A stretch of 50,626 nucleotides of DNA from Bacteroidales bacterium (GCA_017395365.1 JAFPUN010000005.1:1-50626); one strand, 5' to 3'; positions 35,338-44,163 are shown, counted from the first letter of the stretch. Notes: generated by a model not told the origin, from the letters alone. Made by a program: numbers and translations.

Positions 35338-35922
35338 TTATAAAAGGGATGATTCGATAGTATCAAATTGTTGTTTATCAATTAAAAAGAGATGCGCCTC
35401 GAAGTGGTTCTCGTCAGTGCAGTCGAGCCAGCCACCGAGGATGCTTTGGGTCATCGTGTCGAGGAAAGCCAACTGCAATTGTTGTGCCATAATCTCCGGA
35501 TCGTTCTCAGGCAAGACAATGAATGATGTCTCACCGTAATACTTGTTACGGATGGCAATCTCGCCCGTCACGATGTTGGGCAGTGTGTAAACGAAGGCTG
35601 CAGGGCTCGGGAAGAAGTTCTCCGGCTCTTGTATCGTGGCTTGATAGGCGGTATCGGCCTGCAACGAAGCGCTTTTGTTGAAGAAGACGACAGCGCGATC
35701 CTCACGAGCCTCGAAACGGGGCTCGCCTTCAGCTTGCAAAAGCAATTCGGAGGCCACCAAACCCAACTTGCTCAAGGTGTCCATCTTGAAGAACTTGGGA
35801 TAGTCGCCCACATAGGTGCGATACAACTCGGTCAGCAGGGCTCCTCCTTGTTCAGTGTGGTCCAAGGTCTTGCCGTCGAGGATAACCTCATTGGGCGTGA
35901 TGATCACTTTATGGTTCAGCAT
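35338..35922 (-). CDS. Short ketosynthase-fragment-like protein of the polyene locus
   Basis: 194 residues. LSKLGLVASELLLQAEG and FFPSPAAFVYTLPNIVTGEIAIRNKYYGETSFIVL resemble the part of thiolase-fold ketosynthases around the nucleophile, but no Cys is at the expected place (PNIVTG). Too short to be a full enzyme. Comparable short genes sit beside ketosynthases in flexirubin-type clusters, where they may be partner subunits (from memory, not verified). Its ATG overlaps the end of the ketosynthase gene upstream. Confidence 0.7.
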   Translation of the reverse strand: MLNHKVIITPNEVILDGKTLDHTEQGGALLTELYRTYVGDYPKFFKMDTLSKLGLVASELLLQAEGEPRFEAREDRAVVFFNKSASLQADTAYQATIQEPENFFPSPAAFVYTLPNIVTGEIAIRNKYYGETSFIVLPENDPEIMAQQLQLAFLDTMTQSILGGWLDCTDENHFEAHLFLIDKQQFDTIESSLL

Positions 35923-37061
35923 GGCGCACCTCCTTTCGCGAAGAGCAAGGCTGCATTGCAGCCGCCGAAGCCCGACAAGAGCTTGATGAACATCCGCTTG
36001 TCGGTCGTTTGGTTTTGGTTGGAAAGCATCAAGGGATGTGTGACACCTAATGTCTCAAAGCCCTTGGTTGCCAATATGTTGTGTTCGTCGATGGCGTACA
36101 TGGAAAGGATGGTCTCAAGGATGCCGGCGGCACCCATGGTGTGGCCGTAGTAGCCTTTCAATCCGTTGACGGGCACCGTTGCCAGGCCAGCCCGCTCGAT
36201 GGCTACCGACTCCATCTCGTCGTTATACAAAGTCGCTGTTCCATGCGTGTTGATGAAGGCGATCTTGTCGGGGTCGATAGCTCCGATGGCATAGCGCAAG
36301 GCACGATAGCTGCCCTCGCCCACCCTTGACGGCCCGCTGATGTGGTTGGCATCGTTGCGGATGGCGCCACGGCAAGCCACCCATTCGTTGGAGTCAACGG
36401 TTTCTTTCCGTGTATAAATAATGGTTGCAGCCGCATCGCCAAGGTTCAAGCCGCAGCGGTTGGTGTCAAAGGGCTTGCAAGGCTCGGACGACAAGGCTTT
36501 GAACGACTGGAAGCCTGACACGATGAAGGCTGACTGCACATCGCAGCCCACTGTCACGACATAGTCGAAGCGGCCGCATTCCAAGTTACGCATGGCCTCA
36601 ATCTGGGCGCAAACTCCCGAGATGCAAGCGTTTGAAACCACTATTGGGGTGTTGGGATTGTGGAAGAACTCCGTCATCTGTCGGGCTGCCACACCCAACA
36701 GTACCCGCTCTTTTGGGAAGCCAGTCTCCCTCTTATCAAGGAGGAAGACATTGGCCTTGGTAGTCGAGAGGATAAACAGTACCTTGTCCGAGGTCGGGTC
36801 GATGTGGGTTTGGTATAAGGCATTGGCTGCCGATAATATGATCATCTTCTCGAAGAAGGTATAGCGCTCGTTATCCGCTAGGGCAGCAAAGGCTTGTTCC
36901 ACCTTGTCGCGCTGCATCAGCGAGGCCACAAAAGGCTCGGGCAAGTCCCAATGGCCTTCGTAGCGCCGCAGCTCCGACTTCCCGGCTTTCACCGCAGCGT
37001 AGTTCTCGGCAGTGGTCATGCCCAAAGGCGAGATGATATTATTGGCCACGCTAACGATCAT
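35916..37061 (-). CDS. Beta-ketoacyl-ACP synthase
   Basis: 381 residues from ATG 37061, which overlaps the thioesterase stop (ATGA); a longer start at 37088 is possible. Active Cys in VVSNACISGVCAQ (about 145), His in INTHGTATLYND (about 273), Lys/His in LKGYYGHTMGAAG (about 302) and the end LLSGFGGCNAALLFAKG. It condenses malonyl-ACP with the chain. One of three catalytic ketosynthase domains in the operon. Confidence 0.92.
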   Translation of the reverse strand: MIVSVANNIISPLGMTTAENYAAVKAGKSELRRYEGHWDLPEPFVASLMQRDKVEQAFAALADNERYTFFEKMIILSAANALYQTHIDPTSDKVLFILSTTKANVFLLDKRETGFPKERVLLGVAARQMTEFFHNPNTPIVVSNACISGVCAQIEAMRNLECGRFDYVVTVGCDVQSAFIVSGFQSFKALSSEPCKPFDTNRCGLNLGDAAATIIYTRKETVDSNEWVACRGAIRNDANHISGPSRVGEGSYRALRYAIGAIDPDKIAFINTHGTATLYNDEMESVAIERAGLATVPVNGLKGYYGHTMGAAGILETILSMYAIDEHNILATKGFETLGVTHPLMLSNQNQTTDKRMFIKLLSGFGGCNAALLFAKGGAPC

Positions 37062-37501
37062 AGATTTACCTCCCATCTTTGTTTCCATTTCTCGTAAAAA
37101 TCAGGACTGTTCAGCACCAGCTGATGTGTGTTTTTGTCCATGAAGACCTGTACCGAATGCCCCGTGACGTAAACCGTCTTCGTCTCTGGGTCGCGAATCT
37201 CATAGTCGAAGACGATTTTCGCCGCTTCACAGGGACGATAGACAATGTAAACCTCTGCCGTCATGCCGTAAATCAGCGGCTGTTTGTATTTGAGATTGAG
37301 CTCCACGATGGGCTCGAAATAACCTTCGTCATACATCATCAGGTACTCCAAGCCATACTTCGCGCCGAACGCCTCGCGGGCATCCTCGAGGTAGATGGCG
37401 TAGTTGCCGTGCCATACCACACCCATCGAATCCACCTCGTTGAAGCGGATGCTGATGGGTTGGGTCACCGACAATATGTTTTCGTTCTCCATGATGCTCA
37501 A
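37058..37501 (-). CDS. YbgC/4-hydroxybenzoyl-CoA thioesterase-like hotdog protein
   Basis: 147 residues. RFNEVDSMGVVWHGNYAIYLEDAREAFG has the Asp-centred motif (the usual Tyr of E-V-D-xx-G). It hydrolyses acyl-CoA or acyl-ACP thioesters. In aryl-polyene clusters a thioesterase of this type releases or proofreads chains. ATG overlaps the stop of the dehydratase gene, so production is coupled. Confidence 0.9.
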   Translation of the reverse strand: MSIMENENILSVTQPISIRFNEVDSMGVVWHGNYAIYLEDAREAFGAKYGLEYLMMYDEGYFEPIVELNLKYKQPLIYGMTAEVYIVYRPCEAAKIVFDYEIRDPETKTVYVTGHSVQVFMDKNTHQLVLNSPDFYEKWKQRWEVNL

Positions 37502-37935
37502 TCTTTTGAATCAATATCTGTCAAGGCGATTTTCATATTACACTGCGCCAGCACCTCTTCGCCACTCTTGACCATGGCTTCGACGAGGGTCACCTGAAAC
37601 ACTTCTTCCAACAGTTTGATCGTCGTCACCAAATGCTCGCCCACCTTGGGTGTGCGTGCAATGTTGAGGTTGCTGATGGAACCGATGACGCCGATTTTCA
37701 CCGTCTCGCCACTATTGAGGTTGATGTAGCCGATACGGGCGGCACAGGTCTGGGCGATGTTCTCCACCAAGCCTGCCGCCGTCATGCGGCCGTTGTCGAC
37801 AAACAGGTTGTCGGGGCGCACCTCGAGTTCGGTCATCGAAAACACCGCGTCGCTCGACACCAAGCGGTCGATCATCACGAAAGGCGGCCTTTGCGGGATC
37901 AGTTCCTTCAACGGTATGTCTTGAATCGCTCTCAT
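37498..37935 (-). CDS. ApeP-like 3-hydroxyacyl-ACP dehydratase
   Basis: 145 residues from ATG 37935 (ATGA overlap). LIPQRPPFVMIDRLV is the typical N-terminal motif of the ApeP/FabZ-like hotdog family, followed by MTAAGLVENIAQTCAARIGY. Likely partner of the dehydratase at 25052-25429. Confidence 0.87.
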   Translation of the reverse strand: MRAIQDIPLKELIPQRPPFVMIDRLVSSDAVFSMTELEVRPDNLFVDNGRMTAAGLVENIAQTCAARIGYINLNSGETVKIGVIGSISNLNIARTPKVGEHLVTTIKLLEEVFQVTLVEAMVKSGEEVLAQCNMKIALTDIDSKD

Positions 37936-38825
37936 TGTTTCCAAAAATCAAAATAGTTGAACCATTGCGTCGGGTAGCGTCGCACGATGTCTTCGAGTTG
38001 CGTGGCGAAGGCTTGTGCAAGTTGTTGGATTTGCTCGCGTTTGTTGGCTGCACGGTCGCATTGTATGGCGCGCACAAAGGCGTGATAGGTCCTCATGCCC
38101 TCTTTCATCACGAAGACGGCCAGCACCTCCACTCCCTTCTGAACGGCCAAGGCAAAGCCACCCATGGGGAAACGCGCCGTCGCGCCAAAAAACTGGCATT
38201 CGACCGACTTCTGTGAGCCGAAGATACGGTCGCCAGGCATGCTGACAATCTCTCCGTTTTCGAGCGCCGCATTCAAGGCAAACAGATGCGAGAGGTCGGG
38301 CTTCACGAGAATCATGCTCATGTTGTTTTGCGACAGCAACCGTTGGCGGTTTTCCATCACCGTGGCCGTCTCGCCAGCAAACACCAAAGCATTGAATCTC
38401 TTACTTTTAGGCTTCAACGAATAGCCTGCTATCTCATAGTTGCCGATATGGCTGCTCAATAACATGAAACCTTCCGGATGGTTCTCCAACTCGTCCATCA
38501 ACTCTTGACCCTCTTTCAGGAAATGGTATTTCTTGCCTGCATACACGCCAAAACGGTCCAAAATGATCTGGCCGAAGCGGAAGTGGTTGGCATAGACATA
38601 CCAAAACGCTTTCCATGGTCCCAATCCGATACGCTTGCGGAAGAACTGGTACATGGCTTGATAGCCTTTCCTGCTGAACAGCATATAGAAAGGCACCACC
38701 ATGGCCATGATGCCGTAGGGCAGCCACAATGGTGACACACGGAACAACGCGATGAGGCTACGCTGCATCCACGGTAATCCGTCGGTCTTGCCTGACCATT
38801 CGTTATGTTGCAAGGTGTCGGCCAT
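37932..38825 (-). CDS. LpxL/HtrB-like lysolipid acyltransferase
   Basis: 297 residues. N-terminal membrane helix (LWLPYGIMAMVVPFYMLFS), then the HX4E-like catalytic motif in LLSSHIGNYEIAGY (about 120), and KGVEVLAVFVMKEG. LpxL-type enzymes move an acyl chain from ACP to a lipid at the inner membrane face. Members of this family are regular parts of aryl-polyene loci and are thought to attach the polyene to its lipid anchor. Seven bases from the upstream ACP. Confidence 0.88.
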   Translation of the reverse strand: MADTLQHNEWSGKTDGLPWMQRSLIALFRVSPLWLPYGIMAMVVPFYMLFSRKGYQAMYQFFRKRIGLGPWKAFWYVYANHFRFGQIILDRFGVYAGKKYHFLKEGQELMDELENHPEGFMLLSSHIGNYEIAGYSLKPKSKRFNALVFAGETATVMENRQRLLSQNNMSMILVKPDLSHLFALNAALENGEIVSMPGDRIFGSQKSVECQFFGATARFPMGGFALAVQKGVEVLAVFVMKEGMRTYHAFVRAIQCDRAANKREQIQQLAQAFATQLEDIVRRYPTQWFNYFDFWKQ

Positions 38826-38832
38826 GCTTGGG

Positions 38833-39075
38833 TTAGGCGGTCTTTTGCTCGATGTAGTCGCAGAACTGGCTGAATGTCTTCACATTGGCCATTTCCTCTG
38901 TCTTGATCTTGAAGCCAAACTTCTTCTCGACGATGACCACGATGTCGACGAAATCGAGGCTGTCGATGCCGATGTCTTCTTTCAGACGGGCTTCCGGCTG
39001 GATCTTTTCTTCGTCAATCTCAAGGTCCTCGATGAGGAATTCCTTGACTTTTGCTTCTATTTCTTGTCTGTCCAT
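38833..39075 (-). CDS. Acyl carrier protein (second)
   Basis: 80 residues. The phosphopantetheine Ser lies in DIGIDSLDFVDIVVIVEKKFG (about residue 38). Sequence clearly differs from the ACP at 35022-35279, so the two may carry starter and elongating chain separately (inference). Confidence 0.92.
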   Translation of the reverse strand: MDRQEIEAKVKEFLIEDLEIDEEKIQPEARLKEDIGIDSLDFVDIVVIVEKKFGFKIKTEEMANVKTFSQFCDYIEQKTA

Positions 39076-39111
39076 AAATTGTTATTTCAAGGTTTTACAT
39101 TATTCAAATTT

Positions 39112-39215
39112 GGCTACTGGCTGCTGGCTACTGGCTATTGGCAGCTTTAACCGAGGCTTGAACTTTTCAGCTTTTTGTGAAGCTGCCAGAAGCCAAAAGC
39201 CAGAGGCCAGAAGCC
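39112..39215. repeat. GGCTACTGGCT / AGCCAGAAGCC inverted repeat
   Basis: Repeated TGGCTACTGGCTGC units (39112-39147) face repeated AGAAGCCAAAAGCCAG units (39180-39215), forming a long imperfect stem in the 153-base gap between O-methyltransferase and ACP. Confidence 0.75.
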
Positions 39216-39228
39216 TTTTTATCATTCA

Positions 39229-40323
39229 TCATTTCTTACATACCATGATGCTATGGCCGAGGCCGAGGGCGTCGTGGATGGTCTCCACTTCGAGGCCGGC
39301 TTTTTTGACCAATTGGGCCATGTCACCACTGTGGTACATCTTGCTGTTGCCATTGGCCAAGGCGGTGAAATACAGGCTCGTCATCGTGAGGGCGAAGGCC
39401 GCGGAAGAATAGCGTTGGCGGTCCCAGAAGGTCTCCATGATGCAGAGGCGGCTGTCCTTGTCCATGATCTTGGCGGCACGACTCACGATGCTCATGATCT
39501 CGTCCTCGCCAAAGCAGTCGAGGAACTGGCTCATCCAGATGATGTCGTAGTGCTTGTCGGTCGGGAACGGCTGGCTGTCGTCCAAGAGGTTGATGCCATA
39601 GCCGTCGATGCGGTCGGCGCCCTTCTTTCCTTTAGTGAACTCGCGCATCATCTCGAGTTGTTGCGGCAGGTCCATGATGGTCACCTTGACATTCTCGTCG
39701 TAGTCGACGCAGCGCAAAGCCCAGCGACCCGTGTTGCCGCCCACATCCAAAACGGTCTTGGGGTGATCGCCAAAGAGCAGCTGCAAGGCCTGGTCAAAGG
39801 AGTGGTCGGAATAATAATGGTCGAAACCGAACCAGCTCTTCTGCACTTGTGGCGGCAACTGCGAGAGGCCTTCGTAGATAGTCGGCCAGCTGCCGAAATG
39901 CTCCAAACCAGCGGGACGGCCTTCCTTCAACGCTTCTTCGAGATGGAACCAACCTTCATAGTTGACATCGTGGTTGAAGTCGATGTTGACGCGGATGGCG
40001 GGGTCGGTGAGCAGGAACCAACCCGTCTTCGACAAGGTGAAACGGTCGGTTTCGGTATTCACCAGCACGAGGCCGATGCAGAGCGAGCCTTCCATCAGCA
40101 CCTTCACCGCGTAGGGCGAGAGACCTGTCTTTTCGGCAATCTCGGCTTGGGTGAGGCCTTGTTCGTTGTCGCGCAGCATGTCCAAGATGCCAAACTTGAT
40201 CATCAGACGGCCCACCTGGAAGATGATGGGGCCAAAAGCGATGAAATAGGCTAGTTCTTGGGCTTCGCCGGCTTTTTTATGTTCTTTGGTATAAGCCTTT
40301 TCAAGGGCAGGGAATAATTCCAT
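39229..40323 (-). CDS. SAM-dependent O-methyltransferase
   Basis: 364 residues. N-terminal winged-helix dimerisation part (GLTQAEIAEKTGLSPYAVKVLMEG), then the class I SAM motif KTVLDVGGNTGRWAL (about 190) and IIWMSQFLDCFGEDEIMSIV. The plan matches plant-type or hydroxyneurosporene-like O-methyltransferases. In aryl-polyene loci a methyltransferase decorates the aryl head group. It could methylate the phenol derived from coumarate. Confidence 0.9.
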   Translation of the reverse strand: MELFPALEKAYTKEHKKAGEAQELAYFIAFGPIIFQVGRLMIKFGILDMLRDNEQGLTQAEIAEKTGLSPYAVKVLMEGSLCIGLVLVNTETDRFTLSKTGWFLLTDPAIRVNIDFNHDVNYEGWFHLEEALKEGRPAGLEHFGSWPTIYEGLSQLPPQVQKSWFGFDHYYSDHSFDQALQLLFGDHPKTVLDVGGNTGRWALRCVDYDENVKVTIMDLPQQLEMMREFTKGKKGADRIDGYGINLLDDSQPFPTDKHYDIIWMSQFLDCFGEDEIMSIVSRAAKIMDKDSRLCIMETFWDRQRYSSAAFALTMTSLYFTALANGNSKMYHSGDMAQLVKKAGLEVETIHDALGLGHSIMVCKK

Positions 40324-40337
40324 AGATGTGTTTTTTT

Positions 40338-40427
40338 GACACGGGACTTCGGGACACGGGACTTCGGGACTTTCAATTACATTGATTGAAAAGTCTCGTA
40401 GTCTCGCGTCTCACAGTCTCGCGTCTT
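40338..40427. repeat. GGGACTTCGGGAC / GTCTCGTAGTCTC repeat, second intergenic copy
   Basis: Two tandem CGGGACTTCGGGAC units, a spacer with TTTCAATTAC / TGATTGAAAA, then GTCTCG(C/T) units. Fills most of the gap between ketosynthase and methyltransferase genes. Confidence 0.8.
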
Positions 40428-40445
40428 AAGTTCTTTCATATTTGA

Positions 40446-41675
40446 TTATCTTATCTTTTTAATTACCAATGCACTATTTGTCCCACCAAAGCCGAAAGAA
40501 TTGGACAGGATAGTGTTTAAAGTCTTGTTCGTTGTCACATTGACGATGTTGAGGCCTTCCGAATATTCATCGGGATGCTCGAAGTTGATGTTGGGCGCGA
40601 TGAAGCCACCGTGCATCATGAGGATGCAGTAGACGACTTCGCTGGCGCCAGCCATCCAGCACTCGTGACCCGTCATTGACTTGGTTGACGAAATAGGTGT
40701 TTTTGTAACACCAAACATATTCTTCAGCGCCATGGCTTCAAACATGTCGCCTTGGGGCGTCGAGGTGGCGTGGGCGTTCACATAGTCGATGTCTTCGGCT
40801 TTCACACCTGCCTCTTGCATGGCGCGGGTCATGGCTCGCTGGCAACCTTCCTCGCTGGGTTGTGAGATGTGACTCTCGCCATTGGAAGAGAAGCCATAGC
40901 CACACACCTCGGCCAGAATCGTCGCCCCACGGGCCACAGCGTGGTCATAGTCCTCAAGCACCAATGCTGCAGCGCCACCGCTGGGCACGAGGCCGTCGCG
41001 GTCGCGGTCGAAGGGACGCGAGGCCTTGGTAGGCTCGTCGACACGGGTCGAGAAGGCACTGATGCCATCGAAGCTACCCATGGAGAGGTAGTTGGTCTCT
41101 TGGGCACCGCCGCACAGCACCACATCCTGCAAGCCATTGCGGATGAGCAAAGCGCCCAAGCCGATGGCATGCGAACCACTGGCGCAGGCCGCGCTGATGG
41201 TCATGTTGATGCCTTTCAGGTGGAAGATGGTGGAGAGGTTCATCGTCACGGTGGAATTCATCGACTGGAAGATGGCTGCCGACCCCACCAAAGTGGTGTC
41301 TCTCTTCTCCATCGTGACCTCGTGCGACTCGATGACCGCCTTGGCCGACGAGTCGTTGCCAAACAGCACGCCGACTTCATTTTCGAGCAGATAGGCATCG
41401 TCGATACCCGCCTGTTGAAAAGCCTCTATTGTGGCCATATAGGCATATTCGCCTTCCTCAGCGAGATACATGCGGAGTTTACGGTCGAGTTTACCCTTCA
41501 GTTGGGGTTTCTCCACGATGCCCGTCAAAGGGGAACGATAGCCGTATTCGGTGCGTATCGGGTCGATGCCGATGCCCGAACGGCCTTCGCGCAAGGCGGC
41601 TTCAACCTCTTCTTTGTTCTTTCCCAAGCAGGACCAGATGCCCATGCCTGTGATGACGACTCTTCTATGATTCAT
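40446..41675 (-). CDS. FabF-type beta-ketoacyl-ACP synthase
   Basis: 409 residues. MNHRRVVITGMGIWSCLG at the start; active Cys in ISAACASGSHAIG (about 162), His in VNAHATSTPQGD (about 299), Lys/His in SSTKSMTGHECWMAGA (about 333), end LSNSFGFGGTNSALVIKK. Full-length catalytic enzyme. The Lys-Ser-Met-Thr-Gly-His motif is usual for FabF and aryl-polyene ketosynthases. Confidence 0.93.
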   Translation of the reverse strand: MNHRRVVITGMGIWSCLGKNKEEVEAALREGRSGIGIDPIRTEYGYRSPLTGIVEKPQLKGKLDRKLRMYLAEEGEYAYMATIEAFQQAGIDDAYLLENEVGVLFGNDSSAKAVIESHEVTMEKRDTTLVGSAAIFQSMNSTVTMNLSTIFHLKGINMTISAACASGSHAIGLGALLIRNGLQDVVLCGGAQETNYLSMGSFDGISAFSTRVDEPTKASRPFDRDRDGLVPSGGAAALVLEDYDHAVARGATILAEVCGYGFSSNGESHISQPSEEGCQRAMTRAMQEAGVKAEDIDYVNAHATSTPQGDMFEAMALKNMFGVTKTPISSTKSMTGHECWMAGASEVVYCILMMHGGFIAPNINFEHPDEYSEGLNIVNVTTNKTLNTILSNSFGFGGTNSALVIKKIR

Positions 41676-41694
41676 AGTTTGATGCTTTCGAGTC

Positions 41695-41739
41695 GGCCCT
41701 TCGACTGGCTCAGGGACCTAGGTCGTTGAGCCAGTCGAA
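41695..41739. repeat. CCTTCGACTGGCTCAGG palindrome, intergenic copy
   Basis: Arms TTCGACTGGCTCA (41700-41712) and TGAGCCAGTCGAA (41727-41739) are exact complements around a 14-base loop. Its first half is nearly identical to 22337-22360 inside the exporter gene. Confidence 0.85.
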
Positions 41740-41750
41740 ACGCCGGTATT

Positions 41751-42482
41751 TTATGTATAAAGCCCTCCGTTAATAGAAATGACCTGTCCTGTGATGTATG
41801 ACGATTCGTCGGATGCCAAAAAACTAGTCAAAGCGGCCACTTCCTCGGGCTTGCCGAAGCGCCCCAGCGGGATGAGCTTTTTCAGTTCAGCCTCATCGAG
41901 TTCCTTGGTCATATCGGTGGCAATGAACCCAGGCGCGATGGCGTTGACCGTCACCTTGCGGGCTGCCACTTCCTGTGCGAGAGCCTTGGTAGCTCCGATG
42001 AGAGCAGCTTTAGCGGCGGAATAGTTGGTCTGCCCCGGCAGGCCTTTCAATCCCGACAGCGAAGCCATGTTGATGATGCGTCCGTTGCGGTGGGTCATCA
42101 TGTCCTTCAGCAGACGGCGTGTGATATAGAAAAAGCCGTTCAAGGTGGTATCCAAGACCTTGCTCCACTGCTCTTCCTGCATGAAGATCATGAGGTTGTC
42201 CTGACGGATGCCCGCATTGTTGACCAACACGGAGATGTAGTCATCGGGGTGGCTGGCCGACCACGACTCCAAAGCCGTCTCGATGGCTTGTGGGTCGGCG
42301 ACATTGAAGGGAAGCAGTTCGCCAGTGCCGCCTGCTTCTTGCACTTGCCTTAAAGTGTCTTCAGCGGCTTCTTTGTTTGATTGATAGTTGATGATAACGG
42401 CAAAACTGTCGTTGGCCAGGCGCAAGGCGATGGCTTTTCCCAAGCCTCGTGAGGCACCGGTGATAAGGGCGTATTTCGTCAT
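41751..42482 (-). CDS. fabG: 3-oxoacyl-ACP reductase
   Basis: 243 residues. Short-chain dehydrogenase with GASRGLGKA for NADPH, NNAGIRQDN, catalytic Ser in MASLSGLKG and YSAAKAALIG (Tyr-X3-Lys), then PGFIATDM. It reduces the 3-keto group after each condensation. ATG overlaps the TAL stop (ATGA). Confidence 0.94.
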   Translation of the reverse strand: MTKYALITGASRGLGKAIALRLANDSFAVIINYQSNKEAAEDTLRQVQEAGGTGELLPFNVADPQAIETALESWSASHPDDYISVLVNNAGIRQDNLMIFMQEEQWSKVLDTTLNGFFYITRRLLKDMMTHRNGRIINMASLSGLKGLPGQTNYSAAKAALIGATKALAQEVAARKVTVNAIAPGFIATDMTKELDEAELKKLIPLGRFGKPEEVAALTSFLASDESSYITGQVISINGGLYT

Positions 42483-44017
42483 TTCAATTTCAAGGGGTTG
42501 GTTTTCAAATAGTTCTCAACAGCGGCGATTTCCTTGTAGAACGGCGTGTCTTCGATAAAGAGCGGAATGATCTCCCTCACTTTGTCATACAACTTGCGCG
42601 ATGTGGGCGCCAGCTTGTCGGCAATCTTCAAACAGTCGGTGGCCTGTGCCAAGGCGATGTATTGGATGGCCATCACCTGGAAGCAGTTCTCCACCACTTG
42701 CTTGCAGAGCAAGGCACTGTTGGTGCCCATGCTGACGATGTCCTGATTGTCGTTGTTGTTGGGGATGCTGTGCACATAGTTGGGCATGGCCAGGGTCTGG
42801 CATTCGGCGGTCGTCGAGGTGGCCGTGAACTGACAGGCTTGCATGCCGTAGTTCAGTCCCAGTGTGCCGAGGTTGAGGAAAGGCGGCAGGATGCCGTTGA
42901 TACGGTCGTGGAACAGGTAGTTGAGTTGACGCTCGGCCGTCATGCAGAGACGCACCAAGGCAATCTTCACCTTGTCTTCCTCCAACGAGATGTAGTCGCC
43001 GTGGAAGTTGCCGCCGTGATAGACATACTCCGTCTCGGGGTCGACAATGGGGTTGTCGCAGGCCGAGTTGAGTTCGTCTTCAAGGATTTGGCGCGTAAAG
43101 TTCAAAGTGTCGTAGATGGGACCTAAAATCTGCGGCGTGCAGCGCAGCGAATAATAGGCCTGCACCTTGTGCTCAAAGACCTTCACGTCGGAGTGGCCAT
43201 AGTCGTAGAGTTCGTGGGCGCGTTTCTTGAGACATTGCGAGCCTTCTGAGAGTTCGCGCAAACGACGGGCGATCTCTTGTTGTCCCTCGTGGCGACGGCA
43301 GTCATTCTCGCCTTTCGACATATAGTCATCGAAAGAAGAAGCGATCTCATTCATCCAAACGGCAGCCAAGGTAGCCCAGTCGAGCAAGGTCTCGGCATTA
43401 TGCTGGTTGACCACGCTGATGCCGGTCATCACCGAAGTGCCGTTGGTGATGGAGAGACCTTCGCGGATGTGCATCTTGAGCGGAGTGAGGCCGTTTTCCT
43501 TCATCACCTCTGCGGTGGGTCGCCATTGACCTTGGTAATGCACTTCGCCTTCGCCGATGAGGCAGAGAGCGATGTGGGCCAACTGGACCAAGTCGCCGCT
43601 GGCACCTACGCTACCATGTTGGGGAATGAAAGGAAATATCTCACGGTTGATGAATTCAACGAGCAGTTTCACCACATCGGTGTGCACGCCCGAACGGCAT
43701 TGCAGCACCGTGCCAAGGCGGGCAATCATGGCCGACTTCACATAGATGTCGCCCAAAGGCTCGCCGGCACCCGTGGAGTGGCTACGGATGATATTATATT
43801 GAAGGTCATTGAGATACTTGTCGTCGACACGCCATTGTGCCATAGGGCCAAAACCCGTATTGATGCCATAAATGACTTTGTCGGAAGCAAATCTTTCCAA
43901 AAAACGGTAACATGCCTCCACACGGTCCATCCACGCCTCCGAAACCTGTATCTTCTCATTGGAATACAGCACTTTCTCTACTTCTTCCAGCGTGATTCTG
44001 TCATTGAATGTAATCAT
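42479..44017 (-). CDS. Aromatic amino acid ammonia-lyase, tyrosine ammonia-lyase-like
   Basis: 512 residues. The MIO cofactor triad Ala-Ser-Gly is in HGSVGASGDLVQLAHIAL (about 140). YGINTGFGPMAQWRVDD, NIIRSHSTGAGEP, YHGGNFHGDYISLEEDK and HSIPNNNDNQDIVSMGTNSA closely resemble the Flavobacterium johnsoniae TAL as I recall it, more than HutH. It would turn tyrosine into p-coumarate, the aryl starter of flexirubin-type polyenes. First gene of the main operon with its own promoter. A histidase role is less likely, since no hut genes are near. Confidence 0.9.
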   Translation of the reverse strand: MITFNDRITLEEVEKVLYSNEKIQVSEAWMDRVEACYRFLERFASDKVIYGINTGFGPMAQWRVDDKYLNDLQYNIIRSHSTGAGEPLGDIYVKSAMIARLGTVLQCRSGVHTDVVKLLVEFINREIFPFIPQHGSVGASGDLVQLAHIALCLIGEGEVHYQGQWRPTAEVMKENGLTPLKMHIREGLSITNGTSVMTGISVVNQHNAETLLDWATLAAVWMNEIASSFDDYMSKGENDCRRHEGQQEIARRLRELSEGSQCLKKRAHELYDYGHSDVKVFEHKVQAYYSLRCTPQILGPIYDTLNFTRQILEDELNSACDNPIVDPETEYVYHGGNFHGDYISLEEDKVKIALVRLCMTAERQLNYLFHDRINGILPPFLNLGTLGLNYGMQACQFTATSTTAECQTLAMPNYVHSIPNNNDNQDIVSMGTNSALLCKQVVENCFQVMAIQYIALAQATDCLKIADKLAPTSRKLYDKVREIIPLFIEDTPFYKEIAAVENYLKTNPLKLK

Positions 44018-44043
44018 GTTTTCCTATATTTTTAAACAAATTG

Positions 44044-44076
44044 CAAAAGTACAAAAAAAAACCTTATCTTTTCAAA
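44044..44076 (-). promoter_or_regulatory. Promoter of the TAL operon
   Basis: On minus: TTTG (44076-44073), 21 bases, TACTTTTG (44051-44044), 26 bases before the TAL start codon. Confidence 0.65.
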
Positions 44077-44113
44077 TCATGCCTATCTTTTCACCAATAT
44101 CAAAACATTTGGC

Positions 44114-44142
44114 TTGACTAATTGTTTTATTTCCTATCTTTG
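44114..44142 (+). promoter_or_regulatory. Promoter of the lipid kinase gene
   Basis: TTG at 44114-44116, 18 bases, TATCTTTG at 44135-44142, then ATG at 44164. Divergent from the TAL promoter. Confidence 0.7.
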
Positions 44143-44163
44143 ACCCGCGAAAACTTTTTATTT

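Noticed and set aside
42479-44017. HutH histidase of histidine degradation
   Set aside because: The motifs around the active site and the C-terminal block resemble Flavobacterium TAL, it heads a polyketide-like operon, and no hutU, hutI or ftcD gene is near.
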